Source: Candidatus Aminicenantota bacterium (GTDB lineage: Bacteria > Acidobacteriota > Aminicenantia > Aminicenantales > UBA4085). Taken from it: DNA of 33,606 bases. Under the pieces are notes generated by a model that saw only the letters and a program-made list of their open reading frames with translations, had not been told where the DNA came from and ran no database searches. Below are positions 1 to 8,471 of this stretch, piece by piece (position 1 is the first letter of the stretch; each line of letters begins with the position of its first letter). The stretch covers positions 1-33,606 of the forward strand of contig PLMN01000017.1 in assembly GCA_003141555.1 (NCBI GenBank), read 5' to 3'. The position numbers were made by a program, and so were the translations under genes.

Positions 1-128
1 CGCGTCGCTGGTCCATGCCGGCTCGCCTCCACACCGGCCGACGTGCCCTCTCCCCCCGAGCCGCCCGCGCCCTTGTGCCGTTCTCCGCGACTGTGATAAA
101 AGGAAGAGCGAGAAGCGGAGAAGTGAGC

Positions 129-950
129 ATGCGCGGCAACATCCCGACCCTATGCGTGACCGGAAAGACGCTGCCCGAAGCCTGGGAGAAGGCGGTCCTC
201 GAATGCTGGCACAAGGGCATCGCCATCGCGACCGAATACGACAAGCCCGGCGACCCGCCCAGCCGCGACTGCACCATGCTCTGGACGGTGGAGGATCCCC
301 TGGCCGAGCCCCGCATCCACCGCGCCTTCCCCGGCGGCCTAGAGGATTTGGAGATCTACCGCCAGGAAGTCGTGGACGGGATCCACGACCATTGGATCGC
401 GCCCGAGGAAGGCAAGTGGACCTACACCTACCACAAGCGGCTGTTCGCCTATGAGATGGAGGGCGAGGCGATCGACCAGATCTCGGCTCTCGTCGACAAG
501 CTCGCCGAGACCGGCCACACCCGCCGCGCCCAGGCCATCACCTGGAATCCAAAGCTCGACATCCCGACCTACGACCCGCCCTGCCTGCAGCGGATCTGGT
601 GCCGCCTGCTCGACGACGGAGAGGGCGGCCGCGTCCTCAACATGAACGCCCACTGGCGCTCGCGCGACGCCTATAAGGCCGCCTACATGAACGTCTTCGC
701 CCTGACCGAGCTCCAGCGCGTCATCGCCGGCCGGATCGCGGCCCGGACCGGTGTCCCGGTGCGCGTCGGCCGCTACGCGGACCTCGTCGACAGCTTCCAC
801 ATCTACGGCTCGTACTTCGCCGATTTCGAGGGCTTCCTGAAAATGGTGGAGAAGAGGACGTTCGCCGATCGGACCTGGAACAGCGCGTATGCCGAGCCGA
901 TGTTCGCCGAGGCGCGCGAACGCCTCCGCCGGGAAAAGCAGGGGGCGTGA
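129..950 (+). CDS. Thymidylate synthase-like protein (ThyA superfamily)
   Basis: A 273-residue protein resembling the folate-dependent thymidylate synthase / dCMP hydroxymethylase superfamily. Visible landmarks: RRAQAITWNP near 132-141, the catalytic-type Cys152 in DPPCLQRIWC, an RSRD motif near 177-180 (the RS-x-D phosphate-binding block), Asn188 in YMNVFAL where ThyA has its substrate-selecting Asn, and DSFHIYGSY near 221-229, equivalent to the GDxHIYxNH block. The N-terminal half is unlike E. coli ThyA, so it looks more like the divergent archaeal-style branch. Start choice: GGAG at 117-120 sits 8 bases before ATG 129; a GTG at 123 is also in frame, and the open frame upstream reads as non-coding. 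Its stop overlaps the next gene's GTG by 4 bases. Superfamily membership is seen from motifs. Whether it methylates dUMP or hydroxymethylates another nucleotide is not decided by sequence alone. Confidence 0.75.
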   Translation: MRGNIPTLCVTGKTLPEAWEKAVLECWHKGIAIATEYDKPGDPPSRDCTMLWTVEDPLAEPRIHRAFPGGLEDLEIYRQEVVDGIHDHWIAPEEGKWTYTYHKRLFAYEMEGEAIDQISALVDKLAETGHTRRAQAITWNPKLDIPTYDPPCLQRIWCRLLDDGEGGRVLNMNAHWRSRDAYKAAYMNVFALTELQRVIAGRIAARTGVPVRVGRYADLVDSFHIYGSYFADFEGFLKMVEKRTFADRTWNSAYAEPMFAEARERLRREKQGA

Positions 951-1627
951 CTCTCGTCGGCGCCGCCTTCGCGGCCGCGGCCCTGGCCGCCGGGGCCCTG
1001 ACGATCGCCGCCGACGACCGGGGCAAGCGGCCGCTCGTCTACGTCTTCAAGCCGCTGGCCCTGCTCCTCCTCATCGCCCTGGCGGCCCTGGCCCGATCGG
1101 CCGCCCCGCCCGGCTCTCTTGAGCCTGGAGCCCCTGCGCTTCGCGTGTCGCCCGCCTACAAGACGTTCGTCCTGACGGGACTCGGCCTGTCCCTCGCCGG
1201 CGACATCTTCATGATGCTCCGCCGAAAAAGGTTCGAGCTGGGTCTGGCCGCGTTCCTCGGCGCCCACATCTGCTACATCGCCGCCTTCCGGACGGACATG
1301 CTCCCCCGCTTCGCCGCTCAGCCCGCGTTTCCGCTCGTGATCATCGCCGCCCTCATCCTCCGCGTGCTCCTCCCCCACCTCGGCCGGATGAAATACCCCG
1401 TCCTGCTCTACGTCCTGATCATCACCGCGATGGCCGCGATGGCGGCCGGGCGGTTCATCCAATGGGGAGGGGAGAAGCCGCTCTTCGCCTTCGCCGGCGC
1501 GGCGCTCTTCATGGCTTCGGACACGGTCCTGGCTTTCGACCGATTTGCCCGGCCGGTCCGCCGCGCCCAAATGGCTATCCTGGCGACCTACTTCGTCGCC
1601 CAGACGCTGATTGCCCTATCGGTCTGA
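947..1627 (+). CDS. YhhN/TMEM86-family integral membrane protein (lysoplasmalogenase-like)
   Basis: A 226-residue polytopic membrane protein starting at GTG, whose first bases overlap the stop of the preceding gene (GTGA). Seven or eight hydrophobic stretches are visible. Family-typical acidic residues occur in LSLAGDIFMML (about residue 86) and in FAGAALFMASDTVLAFDRF (about residues 183-201), the two most conserved YhhN blocks. The animal homologue TMEM86B hydrolyses the vinyl-ether bond of lysoplasmalogens; the bacterial role is less certain. Overlap with the thymidylate-synthase-like gene implies co-expression, but I see no metabolic link. It converges on the transglutaminase-like gene; the 77 bases between them (1628-1704) hold no clear terminator. 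Confidence 0.75.
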   Translation: MTLVGAAFAAAALAAGALTIAADDRGKRPLVYVFKPLALLLLIALAALARSAAPPGSLEPGAPALRVSPAYKTFVLTGLGLSLAGDIFMMLRRKRFELGLAAFLGAHICYIAAFRTDMLPRFAAQPAFPLVIIAALILRVLLPHLGRMKYPVLLYVLIITAMAAMAAGRFIQWGGEKPLFAFAGAALFMASDTVLAFDRFARPVRRAQMAILATYFVAQTLIALSV

Positions 1628-1704
1628 CGAGACGGTCCGGCAGCGGCGGCGTCTTGTCAGGGGATCCGTCCTCGAGAATTTCTCCCCCCGGCGGAAAACA
1701 AGAA

Positions 1705-3636
1705 TCAGCGCGGGCCGATCGTCAGGCCGGAGGCGAGCTTGTCGAGCAAAGCTGGCGCACCCGGGCCCTCGACCACGAGCACCCAGGCCTCCGCTCCATC
1801 AAGCACGACGAGCGCGGCCCGGTCCGGGGTCGCAGCCAGGAAGCCGGGGAGACGACCGTGGGTTCTTTTCTTAGGCGCCGCCGCGATCTTCAGCCTTTTG
1901 AAGACGTCCGCAGCGGCGGCCGCCCCGTCCTTCCAGGGCGCCGAATACTGCTCCTCAAGCTCGGCCCGCACGCCGCCGGCGCCTTCCAGGACGGCCACGA
2001 CCGCGCTCGGCCAGACCGAATCCGTCCCGGTTAGCGTGAAGCCGGGCGGCTTGCCCAGCGCCACGCCGAGCCAGGGATTCGCGTAGGCGTCCCCATCCAG
2101 GCTGTAGGGGACCGCCTTGTCCGGCACGACCACGCTCCGCCCGCCGGCGGCCGTGTATCCCATGATCTTAATATCGACCCGGCCGAGGAGTTGGAGGCCC
2201 AATCCGGCGCCGAGCGACCCGCTTCCCTCCTCGAAGGACGAAGCGCCGAGAGCGATCCGTCCCGCATCGGCCGGCCCATCGGAGGGAAGGGCGGCATCGA
2301 TCGGGATCCACTCCTCCCCCACCCTCACTTCGGTCCAGGCGTGGCCTCCGAACATCCCCAGGACATAGGCATAACCGATGACCACCCGCGACGGGATGCC
2401 CGCGGCCCGAGCCAGCGTGGCCAGGAGGGTCGCGTAGCCCAGGCAGGTCCCGCGCCGATTAGTGAAGATCTCGGATGAGGGGGCGGAGGCGATGCCGAGG
2501 TCGAAGGTCATGTTGTCCGCCACCCAACGCCGGAGCTTCAAAGCCGCTTTGAAAAGATCGCGCTCGCCGCCGATGACCTCGCGAGCGAGCTTCCGGACGT
2601 CCGGCAGGTCGGACTCGACATAGGCGTTGGGCCGGAGAAATTCGCGAAGGGCGTCCGTTTCCGCGACGGGGAAGCGGGCGGGTTCCGGCGGGCGACGGCG
2701 GCGAAGCTCGAGCGTGAGGGAGGCGCCATCCCTGGAAAGGACGGTCATGTCGGGGCTCTTGAAATCGGGCCAAGCGACGTCCGCGTCGCGCGCCGCAAGC
2801 CGCACGCGCAGGGATTCGAGCGCGCGGGCCTGGGGGATCCTGATGTTGGCCCGGACGATCGAGCGCTCGAAGATCTCGGCTGGAAGCTCGGCGCCCTCGA
2901 CCGCCCGCAGGGCCGCGGCCCGGTCGGCGAGGACGAACACGCCGGGGCCGAAGGGCGTGGGCATGTCCTGACGGACGACCTCGTGGTTTTCGTCCAGCCA
3001 GCCCGTGCTCTTGACGCCGGCGGATTCGAGGGTCTCCTCGACCTTGATCGTCGGCAGGGGCGTCCCATTGATGGGGATCGTCTCCGAGGAGAGAAAGCTC
3101 CGGGTGCCGCGGGCCACGGCTTCGATCTCCGGAGAGAACGTTTGGAACTCGACGGCATCGCCGGGCTTGCGGAGCTTCGCGAGCGACAGGAGCCGGATGC
3201 CTTCCTGGCCGAGGAGCGTCCCCGTATAAGGAATGGTCCGGTCGTATGTCTTGCCCCCCGTCTCGCTCCGGAACTCGAGGTATCCGTCCTTCACCACGGT
3301 CTCGGTCCGGGTCGTCGTGAGGGACGCCTTCATCTCGTAGGTCTCCCGCAGGAGCCGGCCGTCGGACGTCTCCTCGGAAACGGTCAGAAACCGCATTTCG
3401 ATCTTGTTGCCCAGCCGGTTGAGGACCAGCCTCATGTCCGAGGCATAGGCCAGGATATCGCCGGCCGGCCCGGCTTTCCGCGACGGCGTGTCGTGGATAT
3501 AGCCGACGGGGATATCCCCGATGACGATCACGAACCATTTTTCCGAGGACAGGGCGGCGCGGGCCGCTGACGGAAAGAGCATCACCGCGAGGGCGGCGAG
3601 CGCGATTCCGAGGGGGATTCGTCGGAGGGGCTTCAT
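1705..3636 (-). CDS. Exported transglutaminase-like (TGc domain) protein
   Basis: A 643-residue protein with an N-terminal signal peptide (basic MKPLRR, a hydrophobic run, cleavage likely after ARA near residue 27). The first 300 or so residues are a mostly beta region without a family I recognise. The transglutaminase core follows: Cys398 in RRGTCLGYATLLA, His432 in GGHAWTEV and Asp447 in WIPIDAALPS form the papain-like triad, with the usual spacing. Bacterial proteins of this class are thought to act as periplasmic proteases, peptide ligases or cross-linkers; the substrate is unknown. It is the last gene of the long minus-strand block, 10 bases after the guanylyltransferase gene, so it is probably made with the envelope sugar enzymes. 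No lipobox is visible, so I predict a soluble periplasmic or secreted protein. Confidence 0.8.
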   Translation of the reverse strand: MKPLRRIPLGIALAALAVMLFPSAARAALSSEKWFVIVIGDIPVGYIHDTPSRKAGPAGDILAYASDMRLVLNRLGNKIEMRFLTVSEETSDGRLLRETYEMKASLTTTRTETVVKDGYLEFRSETGGKTYDRTIPYTGTLLGQEGIRLLSLAKLRKPGDAVEFQTFSPEIEAVARGTRSFLSSETIPINGTPLPTIKVEETLESAGVKSTGWLDENHEVVRQDMPTPFGPGVFVLADRAAALRAVEGAELPAEIFERSIVRANIRIPQARALESLRVRLAARDADVAWPDFKSPDMTVLSRDGASLTLELRRRRPPEPARFPVAETDALREFLRPNAYVESDLPDVRKLAREVIGGERDLFKAALKLRRWVADNMTFDLGIASAPSSEIFTNRRGTCLGYATLLATLARAAGIPSRVVIGYAYVLGMFGGHAWTEVRVGEEWIPIDAALPSDGPADAGRIALGASSFEEGSGSLGAGLGLQLLGRVDIKIMGYTAAGGRSVVVPDKAVPYSLDGDAYANPWLGVALGKPPGFTLTGTDSVWPSAVVAVLEGAGGVRAELEEQYSAPWKDGAAAAADVFKRLKIAAAPKKRTHGRLPGFLAATPDRAALVVLDGAEAWVLVVEGPGAPALLDKLASGLTIGPR

Positions 3637-3646
3637 GGAACCGGAT

Positions 3647-4735
3647 TCACAGGAATTCCGAATCTCCCCGCTCGGCCAGGAGCTCCAGGATCCGCTTCAC
3701 GCTCTGGTCCTGATCCCGACGGCAGACGAGCAGGGCGTCCGGGGTGTTCACGATGACGAGGTCGTCGACGCCGACCAGGGCGGTCAGCCGGCCGGGATTG
3801 TGGGCCAGGTTGTTCCGGGAATCGATGACGACGGACGCGCCCTTGAAGGAGTTCCCCGCGGGGTCGCGGGGCCAGATCCCGGCGAGCGAAGACCAGGCGC
3901 CGACGTCCGACCAGCCGAAGTCGCCCTCGGCCGCGAGCACCCCCCGGGCCTTTTCCATCAGGGCGTAGTCGATGGAGATGGCCGGGATCGAGGAGAACGC
4001 GGCCGCGATGCGGGCGCGCGATTTCGAGCGGAGTGCGGCCAGGACCCGCGTCCAGGCCTCGAAAAAATCCGGCGCGAAACGCTCGAGCTTGCCGGCGAAG
4101 ACATCCGCGCGCCACAGGAACATCCCGGAGTTCCACGCGTATCCGCCGGCCCTGAGGAAGGCGGCGGCTTTCTTGGAGGAAGGCTTCTCGACGAAAGCCT
4201 CGACTTCGCGGAACGTCTCCCCTCGGAATGTCCGGACCGCGCTCTTGCGATAGCGGATGTATCCGTAGCCCGTCGAAGGGAAGGACGGGGGGATGCCGAA
4301 CGTGATCAGGGCGTCCTCGGCGGCGGCCGCTTCAGCGGCCGCGGCCAATTTCCTGAGAAAGACGCGCCCGGCCGTGATCAGATGGTCCGAAGCCAGGACG
4401 GCGACCACGGCCTTGGGGTTATCGAGATAGATCCGGGCCGTGGCCAGAATGAGCGAGGGCGCCGTATTCCGGGCTTCCGGCTCGACGATGTACTGCGCCG
4501 CGGGAAGCCCGGGCAGGAGGCGCCGGATCGTGCGCGTCTGGGCGGCGTTGGCCACGGTGTAGATCCGGCCGACCGGCACGAGCGGAAGGATGCGGCGGAC
4601 GGTTTCCTCGAACATGGTCCGGTCGCTGACGATGGGCAGGAACTGCTTGGCCCGCCGGCGGCGGCTGAGCGGCCAGAAGCGCGTGCCGCTCCCCCCGGCC
4701 ATGATGACGGCCCGGATGTCCGGTTTCGGCGGCAT
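3647..4735 (-). CDS. manC: Mannose-1-phosphate guanylyltransferase (GDP-mannose pyrophosphorylase)
   Basis: Makes GDP-mannose from mannose-1-phosphate and GTP in the cytoplasm. About 362 residues. Seen: the nucleotidyltransferase signature MAGGSGTRFWPLSR at the N-terminus followed by KQFLP, the ASDHLI block, FGIPPSFPSTGYGYI, the EAFVEKP block and WNSGMFLW. It is the short type: the C-terminal phosphomannose isomerase (cupin) domain found in bifunctional AlgA/ManC proteins is missing. The upstream phosphomannomutase gene overlaps its start, so mannose-6-P to GDP-mannose is encoded in consecutive genes. GTG at 4738 would also be in frame. I prefer ATG 4735 because the purine-rich GGGGAAG lies just upstream and the stop of the previous gene forms TGATG with it. 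Confidence 0.9.
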   Translation of the reverse strand: MPPKPDIRAVIMAGGSGTRFWPLSRRRRAKQFLPIVSDRTMFEETVRRILPLVPVGRIYTVANAAQTRTIRRLLPGLPAAQYIVEPEARNTAPSLILATARIYLDNPKAVVAVLASDHLITAGRVFLRKLAAAAEAAAAEDALITFGIPPSFPSTGYGYIRYRKSAVRTFRGETFREVEAFVEKPSSKKAAAFLRAGGYAWNSGMFLWRADVFAGKLERFAPDFFEAWTRVLAALRSKSRARIAAAFSSIPAISIDYALMEKARGVLAAEGDFGWSDVGAWSSLAGIWPRDPAGNSFKGASVVIDSRNNLAHNPGRLTALVGVDDLVIVNTPDALLVCRRDQDQSVKRILELLAERGDSEFL

Positions 4736-6102
4736 CACTTCCCCAGCTTCTTGATGGCCCGTTCCACGGCTCCCTTGACCTCCTTCTGGATCGCCTCCAA
4801 GTCCGCTTCGGTTTCGGCCTCGAATCGCAGGACGAGGACGGCCTGGGTGTTGGACGCCCGGACCAGCCCCCAGCCCTTGGGCATGATGGCCCGCACCCCG
4901 TCGATGTCGATCACGGGGTATTTGCGGGAGAGCTCGGCCTTGACCTCGTCGACGATCTTGAACTTCACCTCATCCGAGGCGTAGATCCGGATCTCGGGCG
5001 TGCTGAAGGTTTTGGGCAGGCCGGCGAGCATCGTCGAAAGCTTGACGTCCGTCCCCGCGAGCAGCTCATAGAGGCGGGCCGACGAATAAATGGCGTCGTC
5101 GAAGCCGAACCAGCGATCGGCGAAGAAGATGTGGCCGCTCATCTCCCCGGCGAGGACGGCGTTCTCCTCCTTGATCTTCTTCTTGATCAGGGAGTGGCCC
5201 GTCCGGTACATGATCGGCCTCCCGCCCAGGCGGGCGATTTCGTCGTAGAGAACCTTGGTCGCTTTGACCTCGGAGATGATCGCCCGGCCGGGATTCGTCT
5301 TGAGGATGTCGCGGGCGAAGAAGATCAGGAGCTGGTCACCCCAGATCAGGTGGCCCTGGTCGTCGACGACGCCGATCCGGTCGGCGTCGCCGTCGTAGGC
5401 AACGCCCACGTCGGCGTGCTCGGCCAGGACGGTCTTGACGAGCGCCTCCATGGCTTCGGGCAGCGTTGGATCGGGATGGTGGTTGGGGAAGCGTCCGTCC
5501 ATCTCGCAGAAAAGCTCCACCACGCCCGCGCCCAGCCGCTTGAAGATCGGTACGGCCACGACGCCGCCCGTGCCGTTTCCGGCGTCGATCACGACCTTGA
5601 GCCGGCGCCGGGGCTTGATGCCGGCGACGACATAGTCCTGGTATTCGGGGATGAGGCTATAGTCGGAGGCCGTCCCCTCCTTGTCAGAGAGGATGCGGCC
5701 GTCGCGGATGATCCGGTAGATCTCCTGGATGGTCTCTCCGAAGAGCGTGTCGTGGCCCGACATCATCTTGAAGCCGTTGTACTCGGGCGGGTTATGGGAG
5801 CCGGTGATCATGACCCCGGCCTCATAATTCTTGTAGAAGATCGCGAAATAGAGGAGCGGCGTGGGGACGGTCCCCAGGTCGACGGTATCGCAGCCCGCGG
5901 CCCGCAGCCCGGCCGACAGGGCCAGGCCGTAAGAGGGCGAGCTCAGCCGGCAATCGCGGCCGACCGCGACGAGCCTCCGGCCGTGCTCCCGGAAATAGGT
6001 CCCCATGGCCTGGCCGAGCGTCCTGACGACGTCCGGCGCCAGGTCCTTGTCGACGATCCCCCGGATATCGTATTCGCGGAAGATGTTCGGATTGATCTCC
6101 AA
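4735..6102 (-). CDS. manB: Phosphomannomutase/phosphoglucomutase
   Basis: Alpha-D-phosphohexomutase of 455 residues that interconverts mannose-6-P and mannose-1-P (and usually glucose phosphates). Motifs in family order: FREYDIRG at the N-terminus, catalytic phosphoserine loop TGSHNPPEYNGFK, metal-binding loop YDGDADRIGVVDD, sugar-specificity loop GEMSGHIFF, and the C-terminal phosphate-binding region RASNTQAVLVLRFEA. The start codon is TTG, supported by GGGAGG six bases upstream and by the conserved MEINPNIFREYDIRG beginning. It lies 21 bases after kdsC and overlaps the guanylyltransferase gene downstream. A product feeding GDP-mannose is the simplest reading. Dual PMM/PGM activity is common in this family and cannot be ruled out. 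Confidence 0.9.
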   Translation of the reverse strand: MEINPNIFREYDIRGIVDKDLAPDVVRTLGQAMGTYFREHGRRLVAVGRDCRLSSPSYGLALSAGLRAAGCDTVDLGTVPTPLLYFAIFYKNYEAGVMITGSHNPPEYNGFKMMSGHDTLFGETIQEIYRIIRDGRILSDKEGTASDYSLIPEYQDYVVAGIKPRRRLKVVIDAGNGTGGVVAVPIFKRLGAGVVELFCEMDGRFPNHHPDPTLPEAMEALVKTVLAEHADVGVAYDGDADRIGVVDDQGHLIWGDQLLIFFARDILKTNPGRAIISEVKATKVLYDEIARLGGRPIMYRTGHSLIKKKIKEENAVLAGEMSGHIFFADRWFGFDDAIYSSARLYELLAGTDVKLSTMLAGLPKTFSTPEIRIYASDEVKFKIVDEVKAELSRKYPVIDIDGVRAIMPKGWGLVRASNTQAVLVLRFEAETEADLEAIQKEVKGAVERAIKKLGK

Positions 6103-6123
6103 GGCGGCCTCCCTTGCTGACGT

Positions 6124-6663
6124 CTATATTTTCCGGTCAAAAATGGATTTGAAGCGGGCGGAGACGACGCCCCATTTCCCTTGGGCGTCGATGACGAAAT
6201 CGACGAGCTCCCGGAAGGCGCCCCGCCCCCCGTCGAGCTTGCAGATGTAGTGGGCCTGTTTCTTCACCGCCCGGTGCGCGTCGCCCACGGCCGCGGCAAA
6301 GCCGCAGGCCGCCATGATCTCGAGATCGCCGAGGTCGTCGCCGATGTAGGCGACTTCCTCGGGCGCAAGCCCGTGGCGGCGGAGGATGTCGTCGAAGACG
6401 GGCTTCTTGTTGATGACCGCCTGGTGGAGCTCGGTGATCTTCAGCCGTTCGGCCCGCTTCACCAGGCCCTCCGACGTCTTGCCGGTGATGATGCCCAGCT
6501 TGATGTCGACGAGCTGGGCCAGAAGGGCGCCGAGGCCGTCCTTGACGTTGTAGGACTTGATCTCCTCGCCGTCGGACAGCACGGAGAGCCGGCCGTCGGT
6601 CAGCGTCCCGTCGACGTCCATCAGGATCATCTTGACCCGGCGGGCCCGGGCGCGGCTGCGCAT
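6124..6663 (-). CDS. kdsC: 3-deoxy-D-manno-octulosonate 8-phosphate phosphatase
   Basis: HAD-superfamily (C0, capless) phosphatase of 179 residues that removes phosphate from KDO-8-P, the third step of KDO synthesis. Seen: motif I MDVDGTLTDG with the nucleophile and acid aspartates, the LGIITGKTS motif II region, the KPVFDDIL stretch carrying the motif III lysine, motif IV GDDLGDLE, and a Gly-rich C-terminus (DGGRGAFRELVDFVI) of the type that closes over the neighbouring subunit in KdsC tetramers. ATG 6663 is chosen because it forms a TGATG overlap with the kdsD stop and has GGAG eight bases upstream. An in-frame start 21 bases earlier would reach into kdsD. Confidence 0.9.
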   Translation of the reverse strand: MRSRARARRVKMILMDVDGTLTDGRLSVLSDGEEIKSYNVKDGLGALLAQLVDIKLGIITGKTSEGLVKRAERLKITELHQAVINKKPVFDDILRRHGLAPEEVAYIGDDLGDLEIMAACGFAAAVGDAHRAVKKQAHYICKLDGGRGAFRELVDFVIDAQGKWGVVSARFKSIFDRKI

Positions 6664-7634
6664 CAGAACATCTCCGTGCGCCACAGGTCGTGGAGATGGA
6701 TGACCCCCCGGACTCGGCCGTCCGCGTCCCGGACGACGAGCGACGTGATCCTCCGCTGCTCCATGAGATTCAAGGCCTCGGTGGCGAGGACGGTCCCCTC
6801 GACCGCGATCGGGTCAGGCGTCATGCCCTCTCCGGCGGACCGCTTGAGGACCGAGCCGCGGAACTTCCGGACCAGGCGCCGGAGGTCGCCGTCGGTGATC
6901 ACCCCCAGCAGCCTGCCGCGGGCATCCACGACGCAGGTCATGCCCATCTTCTTGCGGGTCATCTCCTCGATGGCCTCGCTCATCGGGACGTCCGGCCGAA
7001 CCTTGGGCAGGTCCCGGCCCTTGTGCATCAGGGATTCGACCCGGATCAGCCTCTTGCCGAGGGCGCCCTTGGGATGGACGAAGGCGAAATCGCGCTCGCC
7101 CAAACCCTTCTTCTTCATCACGGCCACGGCCAGAGCATCGCCGAGGGCGAGGGCGGCCGTGGAGCTCGCCGTAGGCACAAGGCCGCTCGGCCCGGCCTCC
7201 TTCTCCACCTTGGCGTCGAGGACGATGTCGCTGTAGCGGGCGATGCGCGAATGCGGATGGCCGGTGATGCAGATGAGCTTTACCCCGATCCGCTTGATGA
7301 AGCCGAGCATGTCCACGATCTCGCGCGTTTCGCCGCTGTAGGACACGGCCAGGAGCACATCGTCGCGGAGGATCATGCCCAGATCCCCGTGGCCGGCCTC
7401 GGCCGGATGGATGAACATCGCCGGCGTGCCGCAGCTGGCCAGCGTGGCCGCGATCTTGCGCCCGACGAGGCCCGACTTGCCCATGCCCAGGACGATGATC
7501 CTGGATTTCGTCCGAAAGAGGAGGTCCACGGCCCGAGCGAAGCTGTCGCCCAGGCGGCGGCTCAGGCTCTCGACCGCCCGGGCTTCGAGGGCCAGGACGT
7601 CGCGCCCCGTCTCAATGACGTCTTTTTTGGTCAT
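6663..7634 (-). CDS. kdsD: D-arabinose-5-phosphate isomerase (SIS + CBS domains)
   Basis: Converts ribulose-5-phosphate to arabinose-5-phosphate, the entry step of KDO synthesis. 323 residues, the usual length of KdsD/KpsF. Order: SIS sugar-isomerase domain (about 40-175) with GMGKSGLVGRKIAATLAS and HPAEAGHGDLGM, then FVHPKGALGKRL with the conserved histidine, then two CBS repeats (about 205-320) ending VIHLHDLWRTEMF. It lies 9 bases after kdsA, and its stop overlaps kdsC. Neighbouring kdsA, kdsC and kdsB make the KDO role much more likely than a capsule-specific KpsF or gutQ role. Confidence 0.93.
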   Translation of the reverse strand: MTKKDVIETGRDVLALEARAVESLSRRLGDSFARAVDLLFRTKSRIIVLGMGKSGLVGRKIAATLASCGTPAMFIHPAEAGHGDLGMILRDDVLLAVSYSGETREIVDMLGFIKRIGVKLICITGHPHSRIARYSDIVLDAKVEKEAGPSGLVPTASSTAALALGDALAVAVMKKKGLGERDFAFVHPKGALGKRLIRVESLMHKGRDLPKVRPDVPMSEAIEEMTRKKMGMTCVVDARGRLLGVITDGDLRRLVRKFRGSVLKRSAGEGMTPDPIAVEGTVLATEALNLMEQRRITSLVVRDADGRVRGVIHLHDLWRTEMF

Positions 7635-7643
7635 GCGATATTC

Positions 7644-8471
7644 CTAGAGGGCCTCCCGGAGCCGGAGGAGGCTCCGGCAAAGAGCCTCTAATTCATTGAT
7701 ATGAAAAGAGTTGTGCTTGTCGGATCGGGCCTTGTCGGGGTTGTCGTGGATTTCGAGGAACACGCCGTCCGCTCCGGCGGCCACGCCCGCCCGGGCGATG
7801 AGCGGGATGAAGGCCCGCTCCCCGCCCGAGGACTCTCCCTCGCCGCCCGGCTTCTGGACGCTGTGGGAGGCGTCGATCGCGACCGGGACGCCGAATGATT
7901 GCATGATCGGGATCGAGCGGAAATCGACGACCAGGTTATTGTAGCCGAAGGTGGTCCCCCGCTCGGTGAGGATGATCTTCTCATTGCCCTGGCTCCTGAC
8001 CTTGTCGACGGCGTTCTTCATCTCGTGGGGCGAAAGGAACTGGCCCTTCTTGATGTTCACCGGCTTTCCGGTCCGGGCCGCGGCCAGGAGAAGATCGGTC
8101 TGGCGGCACAGGAAGGCCGGGATCTGGAGGACGTCGAGGACTTCGGCCGCCGCCTCGACCTGGGCCGCCTCGTGCACGTCGCTCAACACGGGGACACCGA
8201 GCTCGCGCTTGATGTCGGCCAGGATCGCGAGGCCTTTTTTCAACCCGGGCCCGCGGAACGAATCGGCGGACGTGCGGTTGGCCTTGTCGAACGAGGCCTT
8301 GAAGATGAAGGGCAGGCCCAGCTTGGCGCAGACCTTCTTGGCCTGGAGGGCGAGGGCGAAAGCGTGTCTGCGGCTTTCGATGACGCACGGCCCGGCGATG
8401 AGGAACAGCCGTCCGCCGCCGCCGACGCGGACGGCCGGGCTAATCCTTACGGCGCTCGCGGCGGTGGGCAT
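7644..8471 (-). CDS. kdsA: 2-dehydro-3-deoxyphosphooctonate aldolase (KDO-8-P synthase)
   Basis: Condenses arabinose-5-phosphate with phosphoenolpyruvate to KDO-8-phosphate. 275 residues. Seen: [39 protein letters not shown], the [15 protein letters not shown] block, [15 protein letters not shown] and [12 protein letters not shown]. The Cys in GPCVIES occupies the metal-ligand position of class II (metal-dependent) enzymes, where the E. coli metal-independent enzyme has Asn. This is read by eye from remembered alignments. The N-terminal 20 residues precede the usual family start and overlap the end of pyrG by about 32 bases; GGAGCGAGCC supports this ATG. Confidence 0.93.
   Translation of the reverse strand: MPTAASAVRISPAVRVGGGGRLFLIAGPCVIESRRHAFALALQAKKVCAKLGLPFIFKASFDKANRTSADSFRGPGLKKGLAILADIKRELGVPVLSDVHEAAQVEAAAEVLDVLQIPAFLCRQTDLLLAAARTGKPVNIKKGQFLSPHEMKNAVDKVRSQGNEKIILTERGTTFGYNNLVVDFRSIPIMQSFGVPVAIDASHSVQKPGGEGESSGGERAFIPLIARAGVAAGADGVFLEIHDNPDKARSDKHNSFHINELEALCRSLLRLREAL

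Noticed and set aside
1-128. In-frame extension of the first plus-strand gene upstream to position 15
   Set aside because: The extra residues are Arg/Ala-rich without motif, and a ribosome-binding site sits just before ATG 129. A weak TTGTGC...TGATAA pair (73-99, spacing 15) is too poor to call a promoter. I see nothing else in this stretch.
1628-1704. Terminator between the converging YhhN and transglutaminase genes
   Set aside because: No stem with a following T-run could be found on either strand.
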